Source: [Flexibacter] sp. ATCC 35103
GTDB taxonomy: Bacteria; Bacteroidota; Bacteroidia; Flavobacteriales; Flavobacteriaceae
Assembly: GCF_001975985.1 (NCBI RefSeq)
Contig: NZ_MTQF01000001.1
Location: 124,001 to 188,000 of the forward strand
DNA length: 64,000 nt
Direction of reading: 5' to 3'
Part shown: positions 1-9,539 of the stretch, in pieces
How the letters are laid out: each line of letters opens with the position of its first letter
How positions within the stretch are numbered: position 1 is the stretch's first letter
Translations under genes and position numbers: made by a program
Notes under the pieces: model-generated
What the model saw: only the letters and a program-made list of their open reading frames with translations
Database searches by the model: none
Told to the model about the DNA's origin: nothing

Positions 1-2967
1 TTTTACAAAAGTTGAGCTGTAAATATAAGCTTCACTGATATTGTATGATGCTTTGTAATATTCCTGCGCACTAAGTATGGAAGTATTTGGAGTTCCATCA
101 GCATATACACCGTTAAAAATCATTCCGTCATCATAAACAGGCACACCACCAGGAGCTGCAGCCCCACTTGGAAGCAATGTTTTTGTAGTTCCGGTACTTG
201 TAGTTGTTACATAGTAATTTAAACCTCCATTTGCAGCATCACGACCCGGAAGTGTCTGAGCCAATACACCTGTATAATTTCCGGTTCTGTTTGTTCCTGA
301 AAAAAGTTCCCCGCCTACACGAGCATCAACCAGAAATGAAAATTCAAGATTTTTATACGTCAATGTGTTTGTAACACCGCCTAAAAAGTCCGGAGTATAA
401 TGTCCTAAAACTCTTTTTTGAGGATCAGCTTGTGGCAAACCATTTGCTCCTACTACTATATTTCCGTTTGCATCACGCAAATAAGCTGTACCATAAAGTG
501 CACCATATGCTTGTCCTACAGATGCTAATACATCAACACCTCCCGATGTAGCAATTGTATAGTTCTGAATCTGTTTTTCATAGTCAAGAACATCTACTTT
601 GCTTATATTCTTTGAATAATTTACACCAACATTCCATTTGAAATTATCTGTTTGAACAGGAGTTCCATCCAATTGAATTTCGATACCGTGGTTGTTTATT
701 TTTCCTGCATTGATTAATTGCGAATTATAACCGCTTGCAGTTGTTGTTTTTATCTCCAGAATCTGGTCAAAACTATTTGTATTATAATAAGCAACATCAA
801 GATGCAATCTGTTTTTCCAGAAAGAAGATTCAAGACCCAATTCAGTAGAACGGGTTGTTTCCGGTTTCAGGTTCTCATTCAGTTTCTTTTTAGATGAAGT
901 TTGAATTGGATTTCCGTCAAATGCAGTCTGAAAATCATAAACCGTAGCCAATTGATACGGATCTGCATCGTTACCTACTTCAGACCATCCGCCACGAAGT
1001 TTTAAGAAATCAAGCATACTGCTTTTTAAATTCAAAGCATCAGATAATACCAAACTACCACTAATAGAAGGATAAAAATAAGAGCGGTTGCTGCTTGGCA
1101 ATGTCGATGACCAGTCGTTACGTCCGGTTACGTTTAAAAAGGCATAATTTTTATACCCCAATTGTGCCGAAGCATAAGCACTGTATACTTTTAATTCTGA
1201 GAATACATTTGATGAAGTCAAAGGGTCACGTGAATTGGTCAAAGTATATAAATCCGGCACAGCCAAACGTGGTGCTTTTTGATAATTGTTTGCATCGCTA
1301 TGATTACGTATGTTGAATCCGGCAAGTGCATCTACGCTAAAATCATCGTTTACTTTTTTAGTATATTGCAAAATACCCTCTGTATTTCTCTCGTCTACAG
1401 TATAAGCGTCTTCAGCATAAGATCCAAAAGGTGTTCCGTTTGTACCATACTTAATCGTGTATTTTCTGCGATCATTATAATAATCAACTCCGGTGCGGAA
1501 TTTAAAAAGAAGACCATCTATAATTTTTGCTTCTAAATGGATATCTCCTATAAAACGGTTACGCTGTTGACTGGTTGTATTATAATAAGCATTCCAATAC
1601 GGATTGCTATAATAACTGTTATTCCAGTTTACATCTCTGTTATTTCTAAGCTGATCTGTATCTACCTGACGCCCAAACCAAAGAAACTGAAGCATTACAC
1701 CCGCAGCACGGTTTCCTGTTGGTCCACCCGGCAATGTTGGTGCTGTGGTCACAATATAGTTTCCTGTTACACCCACTTTTATACTTTTTGTTATTTGATA
1801 GTTCGTATTTACAGTAAAATTTGTTTTGTTTATTTCACTGTTAGGCACAGTTCCTAATTGTTTTTGATTATTTACTCCTAAACGAAAATCTGATTTCTCA
1901 TCTGATTTTGCGATAGAAATACTATTGTCATAAGTAAGTCCTGTATTAAAAAAGTTTTTTACATTATCAGGATGCGCCACAAAAGGTACAGCTACCCCAT
2001 TTGAATTAAATTGAGGAATTAGGCGTCCGTCCATTTTAGGTCCCCAGCTTTCATCAACCCCATCATTAACTCCGCCTCCTTTACCATCTACATAACTAAA
2101 TCTTCCATTTGATCCTTGTCCGAATGAGTTTTGAAATTTAGGCAAGCTCGCAACTTGTGAGATTGTTATCCCTGAATTAAAAGTTATTCCAAGTCCTTGT
2201 TGTGTTTTACCAGATTTTGTAGTGATAAGAACCACACCATGTGCAGCACGCGATCCGTAAAGAGCAGCCGCATTTGGACCTTTTAATACTGTTATTGTTT
2301 CAATATCCTGAGGATTTAAATCAGCAACTGCGTTTCTAAAATCACGCGTAGCTCCACCAACGCTTCCTAATTGCGAGTTATCTACCGGAACTCCGTCTAC
2401 CACAAATAAAGGTTGGTTATTTCCTGAAATAGAAGTTTCACCACGAATAATAATACGCGAAGATCCCATATCTCCCTGCGAATTGGTGATACGAACTCCT
2501 GCTAATTTACCGCTAAGACTATTTAAGAAATTCGTTTCTTTTGTGTCTGACAATTCCTTGCCTTTAAGTGCCTGTGTAGTATATCCCAGAGATTTCTTTT
2601 CTTTCGTTATACCAAGTGCCGTAACGACTACTTCTGACAGCGCATTTTGCTCCTGATCAATACTAACAGTAACCGGATTTGAAGTCACTACGATTTCTGT
2701 TTTTTTATACCCCAAATAACTAACGATTAAGGTATAAGGAAACTTTTGTCCGGTCTGGAAATAAAACTTTCCATCAAAATCTGTTACAGCGCCGTGTGTA
2801 GTACCTTTTATGTTTATAGAAGCCCCAATAACAGGCTCTTTTGTAACGGCATCGATTACTATTCCTTCAAGTTTGGACTGAATTAACGGCTTGGTTTCCT
2901 GAGCTTTAATTCCTATGGAAATTAACAAAATGCAAAACAATGCATATCTATTTAATTTTTTTTTCAT
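1..2967 (-). CDS. SusC/RagA-family TonB-dependent outer-membrane receptor, 3' end outside window
   Basis: An open frame of 989 codons runs from the ATG at 2967 to the window edge without a stop, so the C-terminus is missing. It begins with a signal peptide (MKKKLNRYALFCILLISIG, cleavage near IKAQE). A carboxypeptidase-regulatory-like domain follows (about residues 30-105, with GAVTDFDGKF). Next come the SusC hallmark TALGITKEKKSLGY and a plug domain with LFVVDGVPVDN and LKGPNAAALYGSRAAHGV. In this family the 22-strand barrel imports oligosaccharides or other large nutrients with a SusD lipoprotein lid, energised by TonB. A susD partner would be expected just beyond position 1. The substrate cannot be inferred from this window. 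The long leader is described separately. Confidence 0.95.
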   Translation of the reverse strand, partial: MKKKLNRYALFCILLISIGIKAQETKPLIQSKLEGIVIDAVTKEPVIGASINIKGTTHGAVTDFDGKFYFQTGQKFPYTLIVSYLGYKKTEIVVTSNPVTVSIDQEQNALSEVVVTALGITKEKKSLGYTTQALKGKELSDTKETNFLNSLSGKLAGVRITNSQGDMGSSRIIIRGETSISGNNQPLFVVDGVPVDNSQLGSVGGATRDFRNAVADLNPQDIETITVLKGPNAAALYGSRAAHGVVLITTKSGKTQQGLGITFNSGITISQVASLPKFQNSFGQGSNGRFSYVDGKGGGVNDGVDESWGPKMDGRLIPQFNSNGVAVPFVAHPDNVKNFFNTGLTYDNSISIAKSDEKSDFRLGVNNQKQLGTVPNSEINKTNFTVNTNYQITKSIKVGVTGNYIVTTAPTLPGGPTGNRAAGVMLQFLWFGRQVDTDQLRNNRDVNWNNSYYSNPYWNAYYNTTSQQRNRFIGDIHLEAKIIDGLLFKFRTGVDYYNDRRKYTIKYGTNGTPFGSYAEDAYTVDERNTEGILQYTKKVNDDFSVDALAGFNIRNHSDANNYQKAPRLAVPDLYTLTNSRDPLTSSNVFSELKVYSAYASAQLGYKNYAFLNVTGRNDWSSTLPSSNRSYFYPSISGSLVLSDALNLKSSMLDFLKLRGGWSEVGNDADPYQLATVYDFQTAFDGNPIQTSSKKKLNENLKPETTRSTELGLESSFWKNRLHLDVAYYNTNSFDQILEIKTTTASGYNSQLINAGKINNHGIEIQLDGTPVQTDNFKWNVGVNYSKNISKVDVLDYEKQIQNYTIATSGGVDVLASVGQAYGALYGTAYLRDANGNIVVGANGLPQADPQKRVLGHYTPDFLGGVTNTLTYKNLEFSFLVDARVGGELFSGTNRTGNYTGVLAQTLPGRDAANGGLNYYVTTTSTGTTKTLLPSGAAAPGGVPVYDDGMIFNGVYADGTPNTSILSAQEYYKASYNISEAYIYSSTFVK

Positions 2968-3844
2968 TACTTTGTTTTAGTTTAATAATAAGGTGAGCCG
3001 AAACGGATTTACTCCACTCTCGCTTTCCTTACAGAGATGTACAATTTCTTTAAGCTTCGCCATTTCTGCTGCAACAGAAATGGTTTTTTTATCTGCAATG
3101 CATTCGCTTTTTCATTTTTACTTTATTTTGGATTATTATTATTTTAACGTGTCTCTACAAGATTTCAATCCTAAAATTTAGAATCCATCTTATTAAATAT
3201 TTTTGTGAATTAAAGTTTGAAGAGTTTTTAACAGCGGCAAATTATAAAGCTTAGAATGCCAAATGATTTTTGCCTGCTCGAAAATGAAATTTTATTTAAT
3301 ATTTTTTATTGTCTTATTTTAATCTTAATTTTTAAATTCTACCAATTTGATAGAACAAAAGTATGTTAAAAATATTAACCCGAAAATTTTAAACGTTTTT
3401 TTTGCAAAAAAAATGTTAATTAAAGTTTTACTAAAATTTTAGATTCCTATAAATAAAGGACTTAACAGATATACGGTTTTCTTTACCGTGTAAGATTTTT
3501 TTTAAAACTATAGTCCTGAATAGCCAATATTGCTACAAAATATAATTTGCTTCTTCTGCTAAAACGATTTAATAATACCATATTCTACATCTGATTTTCG
3601 ATTTATGTTTACCCTATTCTTATACTTCATAAAGAAAAAATAATGTTTTTAGAAGCTTCAAATTCTAAAATAAACAGCATCAAATACTTACAAAAGTATA
3701 GGTCGAAATAAAAATTTTAAGATATTACTTATTAACAATTTCAAATAATAATCAGATATATCTTGTTATAAATTATATTTAATGTATAAATTGTGCGCTT
3801 AAAAATGGACTAATTATTAACATTAAAACTATAATAAATTCTTC
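2968..3844. other. Long AT-rich divergent intergenic region upstream of susC
   Basis: About 880 bases without a convincing gene separate the susC-like gene from the beta-propeller gene. The short frame at 2993-3181 is low-complexity and shows no family features. The region holds a terminator-like hairpin on the plus strand (3060-3090) and a small dyad GTTAAaaataTTAAC at 3365-3379. Minus-strand -7-like boxes (RC of CAAAAGTA) are seen near 3355 and 3690, but without a correctly spaced TTG. I could not place the susC promoter with confidence. Confidence 0.6.
3060..3090 (+). terminator. Intrinsic-terminator-like hairpin inside the susC leader, antisense orientation
   Basis: CCATTTCTG (3060-3068) and CAGAAATGG (3075-3083) are perfect inverted repeats around a 6-base loop and are followed by seven T residues (3084-3090). 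The orientation is plus strand, opposite to susC, and no annotated plus-strand gene lies upstream. It could end a short antisense RNA covering the susC leader. Confidence 0.55.
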
Positions 3845-5197
3845 ATGAAAAATTTACAAGAAGCATCAGAGCGTTGGAAAAAAGAAGGAAACGAATACAA
3901 AACGGCCATTAATGAGTGGTTGGATATTATCTACATTCAGAAAGAAAATCCAGCAACAGAATGTCCTGAAGAAACCAGAAAAGACATGGGCGATTATGTT
4001 CTGGAACAACTTATTGAGTACAATAAAAATGGCAAGCACAAAGAATTTCGCGATCTTTTTCCTCCTGATAATGATCCGCTTTCTGATATTTTAGACGATT
4101 CGATGTGGTATAAAGTACGAAAAGTAGCCATGCTGGATGACAATCGAATACTAGCGAAACTGGGTGATTATTATGAATGGCAAGGTGTTTATAGCATTAA
4201 AGATGACGAAATAACTTTATTAGATGACTTAATTGGTTTTGGTTTTAGCGAGAGTAAAAAATATTTTGCAAAAGTTTATAATACAAAAATTGACGTACAC
4301 GAAGGTTGGGACGGTCCAATAATATCAACATTTGATTTGCCGGACAATGCAACTATCGAACAACTTCAATTCGATAGTATCGAGGTTTTTTCGACCGGTA
4401 AACAAGTAGTATTGATTACTTATAATGGCATTTTTGTTATTAATGAAAATGGTTTTGAATTAATACACGGAAGCCTTCTTAGTGATGAAGAAGAAGATGA
4501 GGATGACGAAGAGGAAGAGGAAGAAGATTATGAGGAAGAAAATGACGAAGAGGAATCTCCATATCAATTTCTTCATTATCCACATGCCGCAATTTCGCCT
4601 GATGATAAATATATTACCGTAGGATCTCAAAATTCATCGCACATTATACTCATACAGCAAAATGGAAAATGGGAAGAAACTGCCAATATAGAACAGCGCT
4701 CTTCTTATCCTAATATAGCGTGTTTTAATTATAAATTTCAGCCGCCATTACTGGCATTAGGTTCTTGCCATTTTTCACGAAGCGCAACTTTGGGTGTATT
4801 ACTAGATAAAATTGACGGTTTGCAAGCTTCCGGTTATGATATGGATAGCGATGCCCTTTTAGTTGTAGACGACAGAAGATGGATATTTAGTATGTATCCG
4901 TCAGCTCATGGATTTTATCTGGGGTCTAATGATGGTTATTTATGGCTAAAAGTAAGCGATGAAAAATCACACTACACGCACATAGGCGGTACGATTATGT
5001 CTATAGATATTGCATCAGACAGGCAACATATTGTTCTAGGTACAGTATCAGGACAAATAATTGTATTGCGCTGGGAGAATATAACCCCGGTCGAAGGCAA
5101 AAATACTCGCGTTGATCCTTACCTTATAACAAACTTACCGGTGGTTGATGAAAAAAGATATCTTTTTAGAAGCGGTAATGAACCTTTGATTTGGTAG
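3845..5197 (+). CDS. Beta-propeller-like hypothetical protein with an acidic low-complexity segment
   Basis: This is a 450-residue protein with no signal peptide, so probably cytoplasmic. The N-terminal third (EASERWKKEGNEYKTAINEWLDIIYIQ) looks helical. The rest has repeating beta-rich units of WD40/YVTN type, for example AISPDDKYITVGSQNSSHIILIQQNGKW and IASDRQHIVLGTVSGQIIVLRW. Residues about 216-240 are almost entirely Glu and Asp, probably an exposed acidic loop within the propeller. I do not recognise a specific family. It is monocistronic and followed by a strong terminator. The role is unknown; such propellers usually act as protein-interaction scaffolds. Confidence 0.85.
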   Translation: MKNLQEASERWKKEGNEYKTAINEWLDIIYIQKENPATECPEETRKDMGDYVLEQLIEYNKNGKHKEFRDLFPPDNDPLSDILDDSMWYKVRKVAMLDDNRILAKLGDYYEWQGVYSIKDDEITLLDDLIGFGFSESKKYFAKVYNTKIDVHEGWDGPIISTFDLPDNATIEQLQFDSIEVFSTGKQVVLITYNGIFVINENGFELIHGSLLSDEEEDEDDEEEEEEDYEEENDEEESPYQFLHYPHAAISPDDKYITVGSQNSSHIILIQQNGKWEETANIEQRSSYPNIACFNYKFQPPLLALGSCHFSRSATLGVLLDKIDGLQASGYDMDSDALLVVDDRRWIFSMYPSAHGFYLGSNDGYLWLKVSDEKSHYTHIGGTIMSIDIASDRQHIVLGTVSGQIIVLRWENITPVEGKNTRVDPYLITNLPVVDEKRYLFRSGNEPLIW

Positions 5198-5233
5198 TAA
5201 ACAGTTTAATTACACTTCCAAAAAGTATAAAAA

Positions 5234-5266
5234 AAATGCTAAACTTAATTGTTTAGCATTTTTTTA
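5234..5266 (+). terminator. Terminator after the beta-propeller gene
   Basis: AAAAAATGCTAAAC pairs with GTTTAGCATTTTTT around a short TTAATT loop. The A-run on one side and T-run on the other let it serve both strands, that is, this gene and the converging OmpA-type lipoprotein gene. Confidence 0.85.
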
Positions 5267-5331
5267 TCTCTGGATTTTCTATCTGTAAATTTTATTGAAC
5301 AAGATTTTTCTGCTGCAATAATTACAGGATC

Positions 5332-6336
5332 CTATTGTATTTTAACCAGTTCTACTCTTCGGTTTTCTGCTTTATTTTCTTCAGTATCATTGGTTTTTAA
5401 AGGTTTTGAAGAACCAAATCCTTTTGCTTTTAATCTTTGTATATCAATTCCTTTTGCTGCCAAGGCATACATCACAGTATTAGCTCTTTGACTCGAAAGA
5501 GTTTGATTTCTGGCTTCAGTACCGGAGTTATCCGTATGACCTTCTATAGACAGTTTGAGCTTTGGATCAGCATTTAACAAAGCAGCTATTTCGTCAACAA
5601 TTTCTTGTCCGTCTTCTTGTAAAGAAGCTTTATCTGTATCAAAATTAATATGCAATATCGCTTTCCCTGTTTTATCAATGTCGGTTTTCATTTGTGCTGC
5701 CGAATATTTTTTAATGGTTTGCTCAAAATCTTTAAGCTCCATTATAAAAATATTTCCCTGTGCTGAATTCGACTGAATATTTACGATATATTTTTTTCCA
5801 CCGTTCTTAAAAGCATAAACAGCAAATGGCGAATCGCTTTCTCTTAAAAGACCACTCGTACGTTTTTTTCCGGTCCATGAGTTTTTTTCTAATATCGCTC
5901 TTTGCTTTTCATCCTCCGGAAACTCTCCTTTATAAATTTGCTTCGCTCCTATTTTATCCAGATAATCATAAAAACTTTTGTCAAATAATTTTTGATTAAA
6001 ATCTTTACCATCAGAACCTTCAAAAGTCAAAATCCCCAGTTTTCCCTCAGTAGTATAAATACTGCTGCCTGTGTAGTTTTGCATCGTTTCGTAATCAAAA
6101 AATTCAGAAAGCCCTTCTTTTTCATTACTTATCTTAAGTCCTGCAGGAGCAGTAAAAAAAGGAAAATTGCCAATATCTTTTAGATCAGGAATTTCACTCC
6201 AGTTTATATCTTTTGAAACAGTCTGTTCTTTTGTGTTTTCTACTTGATCCGTTTCTATTTTTTGCTCTTCTTTTTTCTCGTTTTTACAAGAAAACATTAA
6301 AATTCCCAATAGTGCAACAATTGCCGTTTTTTTCAT
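5332..6336 (-). CDS. OmpA-family lipoprotein
   Basis: The protein has 334 residues. The N-terminus MKKTAIVALLGILMFSC is a lipoprotein signal with the lipid-accepting Cys in LMFSC, followed by a Lys/Glu-rich linker. The C-terminal ~110 residues form an OmpA/Pal peptidoglycan-binding domain: INFDTDKASLQEDG, LKLSIEGHTDNSGTEARNQTLSSQRA and GFGSSKPLKTNDTEENKAENRRVEL carry the usual TD and NR residues. The middle part (about residues 45-215) is not recognised. The protein probably tethers the outer membrane to peptidoglycan. It is a single gene diverging from the methyltransferase at 6640. Confidence 0.93.
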   Translation of the reverse strand: MKKTAIVALLGILMFSCKNEKKEEQKIETDQVENTKEQTVSKDINWSEIPDLKDIGNFPFFTAPAGLKISNEKEGLSEFFDYETMQNYTGSSIYTTEGKLGILTFEGSDGKDFNQKLFDKSFYDYLDKIGAKQIYKGEFPEDEKQRAILEKNSWTGKKRTSGLLRESDSPFAVYAFKNGGKKYIVNIQSNSAQGNIFIMELKDFEQTIKKYSAAQMKTDIDKTGKAILHINFDTDKASLQEDGQEIVDEIAALLNADPKLKLSIEGHTDNSGTEARNQTLSSQRANTVMYALAAKGIDIQRLKAKGFGSSKPLKTNDTEENKAENRRVELVKIQ

Positions 6337-6639
6337 TTTTACAATTTTAGAATTATAGCTTTAAGTTTGATTATAACATTCAATAATCGATCAAATATTC
6401 TTTATAAATGCTTATGAGTAATCAGTTTATAGAGATAAAATCTTTATTATAGCTAATGTATAATTATAATTTTTAATAATAAAGGGTTTTATGTTACGAT
6501 TCAAAAATCAAAAAAATAGTTTTATTCCAAATAATTATCGCACTAGAAATTGCCGGGATAATTTTTTCAGATGCACAAAATTGATATGCCATTCGTTAAA
6601 AAAAATTCTTATTTTTAACTAAACCTTCATTTTTTTATT
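6337..6639. other. AT-rich divergent intergenic region
   Basis: These 303 bases lie between the divergent OmpA-lipoprotein and methyltransferase genes. I see only poor promoter matches: TATTTTTA at 6610-6617 lacks a correctly spaced TTG. There is no gene, repeat or hairpin I would defend. Confidence 0.5.
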
Positions 6640-8244
6640 ATGATCAACAAATCAGAACTCCGAAGTTCCATTTTCAGACATCTCGACGGCTTAGCTGTTG
6701 CTCCTGTTGCAATAGCTTTAAAAAACAATGCAGTATTAGATTTTATCCTGAAAAAAAAGCAGGTACAATTACCGCAGCTTGTCACTGTTTTTAAAGCAAA
6801 TGAAGGCTATCTGAATATTGGTTTGAGGATTTTGGCCTCTCAGGGTTTTGTAGATTATGAAGTCGATAACAAAACACAGGAAATTACGATTTTGGTAAAT
6901 GAAAAGACCGAAATCGCTTTTTCGATGTTTCATCTCTATGAAGATGTGGTTGATTTATTACAGTTTTCGATCCAGTTTCATCCGCGTTTATTTGAAGATG
7001 TGCCATTTGAAAAACTCAATCTTATTTTTGAAAAATATAAAAAAAGATACGGAATTGAACCTTCTGAGGATATCCTGACAAACAGCATTCAGGAACAGAT
7101 TTTAAAACATATCGAGGGGTATTTGATTGGACCTACAATAGTACGCCTGGCGATGAAAGGAATGTTTCACAAATATTTTATGGAAACGTCTTTCAAACCG
7201 GAAGAGTTTCATAAATCTCCTGAAAATTTCAAAAAAATATTAGACTTTTTTACGCATCTTGGCTGGTTTCTGGAAAAAAACGGCAATTATCAATTTACCG
7301 AAACAGGGTTATTTTTTGCAAAAAGAGCCAGCGCTTACGGAGTTACAGTTTCTTATTTACCCACATTTGCCAAAATCGAAGAACTCATTTTTGGCGATCC
7401 TGCTATATTAAGAATGGTTGCCAATGGTGAAAACGAAATTCATGTTGATCGCGAAATGAATGTATGGGGAAGCGGTGGTGCGCACGACACTTATTTTAAA
7501 GTTGTAGATGAGATTATTATTAAACTTTTTAACATGCCAATTGATGAACAGCCAAAAGGAATTCTGGATATGGGCTGTGGTAATGGGGCTTTCCTGCAGC
7601 ATATTTTTGAAGTTATCGACAGGCAAACCTTACGGGGCAAAATGCTGGATGAGTATCCATTGTTTCTCGTTGGGGCAGATTATAATCAGGCAGCTCTTAA
7701 AATAACCAGGGCCAATCTTATCAAGGCAGATATTTGGGCAAAGGTTATTTGGGGAGATATTGGGCGACCAGATGTACTATCTGATGACTTAAGGGAAAAT
7801 TATAACATTGATTTGAAGGATTTACTTAACGTAAGGACTTTTTTAGATCATAACCGAATTTGGCAAACTCCTAAAAACATCAACGAAAACAGAATTAGTA
7901 AATCTACCGGTGCATTTGCCTACAGAGGTAAAAGAATTAATAACAATCTGGTTGAAGATAATCTTCTGGAACATTTACAAAAATGGTCGCCGTATGTTCG
8001 CAAATTTGGTTTGCTTTTAATCGAATTACATACCATAAATCCAAAATTGGCAGCCGGTAATTTAGGCAAAACCCCTGCAACAGCTTATGATGCCACGCAT
8101 GGTTTTTCTGATCAGTATATTGTTGAGATAGATGTTTTTAATAGTGTTGCTGCAGAAGCCGGATTATTTCCTGATAAATCAATCTTCAAAAGATTTCCCG
8201 AAGCTGATATTGCAACAGTAAGTATCAATTTACTAAAAGGTTAA
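6640..8244 (+). CDS. Class I SAM-dependent methyltransferase with N-terminal winged-helix-like domain
   Basis: The protein has 534 residues and no signal peptide. SAM-binding motif I is ILDMGCGNGAFLQHI (near residue 308), followed by an acidic motif II region (LFLVGADYN) and an IWGDIGRPDVL segment, so the fold is Rossmann class I. The first ~300 residues look like helix-turn-helix or dimerisation modules seen in O-methyltransferases and in methyltransferase domains linked to polyketide assembly. The substrate is unknown and no biosynthetic cluster lies nearby. The ATG start follows an AT-rich leader. The gene appears monocistronic, and a hairpin terminator follows. Confidence 0.85.
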   Translation: MINKSELRSSIFRHLDGLAVAPVAIALKNNAVLDFILKKKQVQLPQLVTVFKANEGYLNIGLRILASQGFVDYEVDNKTQEITILVNEKTEIAFSMFHLYEDVVDLLQFSIQFHPRLFEDVPFEKLNLIFEKYKKRYGIEPSEDILTNSIQEQILKHIEGYLIGPTIVRLAMKGMFHKYFMETSFKPEEFHKSPENFKKILDFFTHLGWFLEKNGNYQFTETGLFFAKRASAYGVTVSYLPTFAKIEELIFGDPAILRMVANGENEIHVDREMNVWGSGGAHDTYFKVVDEIIIKLFNMPIDEQPKGILDMGCGNGAFLQHIFEVIDRQTLRGKMLDEYPLFLVGADYNQAALKITRANLIKADIWAKVIWGDIGRPDVLSDDLRENYNIDLKDLLNVRTFLDHNRIWQTPKNINENRISKSTGAFAYRGKRINNNLVEDNLLEHLQKWSPYVRKFGLLLIELHTINPKLAAGNLGKTPATAYDATHGFSDQYIVEIDVFNSVAAEAGLFPDKSIFKRFPEADIATVSINLLKG

Positions 8245-8296
8245 ATTGTCTATTTATTTGATTTTTCTACTATATATAGAGTTAATTCCAGAAAAT

Positions 8297-8327
8297 AAAA
8301 GAGGATATCTTTTGGACATCCTCTTTT
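8297..8327. terminator. Bidirectional terminator between converging genes
   Basis: AAAAGAGGAT (8297-8306) pairs with ATCCTCTTTT (8318-8327). The A-rich left flank and T-rich right end allow use by the methyltransferase gene and by the RND operon arriving from the other side. Confidence 0.8.
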
Positions 8328-8404
8328 ACTTTAAAATCAGCTGAGCAAAATATCTAAAAATAATTAGCGATTACAAAGCCTCTTTCAATTATCTGATGAT
8401 TCTA

Positions 8405-9535
8405 TTATTTTTCTCCGCCATTCATAAAAGTCATTAAAAGTGTATACGCATTTTTAATCACAATCTTAGAAGACTTATCTATATCAGAAGATTTAATCTG
8501 GCGATATCCGTTACTTGCAGTTCCTGGTTCAATTGAAACCATTTTGTATTTATTATTTCCAATTAAAGAAAAAACAAAAAACTTGCCTTGCCATCTTACG
8601 ACCGCATCTTCAGGAACTGTAAGGGCTTTTTCGTTTTCAAATTCTGCTTCAGCATTAATAAAAAGTCCGGGAATCAAAGCGCTGTCATATTGATTTACTT
8701 TACAAATCACCTCTGCAGCACGATCATCATTAAGGCTTTGATTGATATAAGCAATTTTTGCCTGATACTTTTTTGAAGGTTTTGCATTGGTAAAAACAGT
8801 AACGTTTTGTCCAACAGAAAGCAGGTGGATATCTTTTTCAAAAGCATTCATCACAAGTACAATATCGCTCATTTCCATCAGTTCAAAAAGCATATCTGTT
8901 GGTGCGATGTATTTGCCTACGTTTACATTCACCTTAGAAACCAAACCATTTACAGGCGAAGTAATAAAGACCGTTTTGCTAATATTTGACGCTGTCAATG
9001 TTTTTACGTTGATATTCAGCAAGGCTAATTTTTGTGCCAATGCTGACATATAAATTCGCTGTGTCTGCATTTCTGTAGCCGTTTGTTCAAACAATTTATC
9101 ACTGCTGGCCTTCTTTGCATTCAGTTCTTTTTGTCTGTCGTATTCGCTTTTAGCCAATTGAAATTTTTCTTTAGCAGTAAGATAATCCTGTTGCAGCTGT
9201 ATATATTGCATATCTTCGACAACTGCTAATAATTGCCCTTTTCTAACATGCATTCCTGCCATCAAATCGGTTTTTTTAATATATCCGCCTAAAGGAATGC
9301 TAACATTAACCACACTTTTTGGCGGTACAGTAACCGTTCCCTGAAGCTGCAATATACCTTTTACAGTTCTTTCTTCAGGATTACCTGCAATTAGTCCGGC
9401 ATTTTTAACCTGCTCATTGGTTAACTGAATACTGTTTGCCTGCTTGGATGCCGTTGTATCAAGCTGTTCTTTTTTATCTTTCTGGCAAGAAACCAGGAAT
9501 AAAAAACTAAAAATTAGGATGCGATATTTTTTCAT
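8405..9535 (-). CDS. RND efflux periplasmic adaptor lipoprotein (CzcB/CusB type)
   Basis: This is a 376-residue membrane-fusion protein. I start it at the ATG at 9535, which gives MKKYRILIFSFLFLVSC, a lipoprotein signal. A longer frame to 9610 would bury this signal and overlap the upstream gene by 71 bases. Biotinyl-lipoyl-like halves (VNVSIPLGGYIKKTDLMAGMHVRKGQLLAVVED and ITSPVNGLVSKVNVNVGKYI) flank a coiled-coil hairpin (about residues 115-185), followed by a beta-barrel domain. It bridges the inner-membrane pump and the outer-membrane channel. It lies 4 bases after the pump gene, clearly in the same operon. The likely substrate is a divalent or monovalent metal, because the pump is CzcA-like; the ion is not determined. 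Confidence 0.92.
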   Translation of the reverse strand: MKKYRILIFSFLFLVSCQKDKKEQLDTTASKQANSIQLTNEQVKNAGLIAGNPEERTVKGILQLQGTVTVPPKSVVNVSIPLGGYIKKTDLMAGMHVRKGQLLAVVEDMQYIQLQQDYLTAKEKFQLAKSEYDRQKELNAKKASSDKLFEQTATEMQTQRIYMSALAQKLALLNINVKTLTASNISKTVFITSPVNGLVSKVNVNVGKYIAPTDMLFELMEMSDIVLVMNAFEKDIHLLSVGQNVTVFTNAKPSKKYQAKIAYINQSLNDDRAAEVICKVNQYDSALIPGLFINAEAEFENEKALTVPEDAVVRWQGKFFVFSLIGNNKYKMVSIEPGTASNGYRQIKSSDIDKSSKIVIKNAYTLLMTFMNGGEK

Positions 9536-9539
9536 TATA

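Noticed and set aside
1095..1857. Three consecutive plus-strand open frames of 73-106 codons
   Set aside because: They lie inside the susC-like gene on the other strand, have no family features and mirror its codons. They are frame shadows.
2993..3181. Short open frame in the susC leader
   Set aside because: It is low-complexity, has no recognisable features, and overlaps the antisense terminator hairpin.
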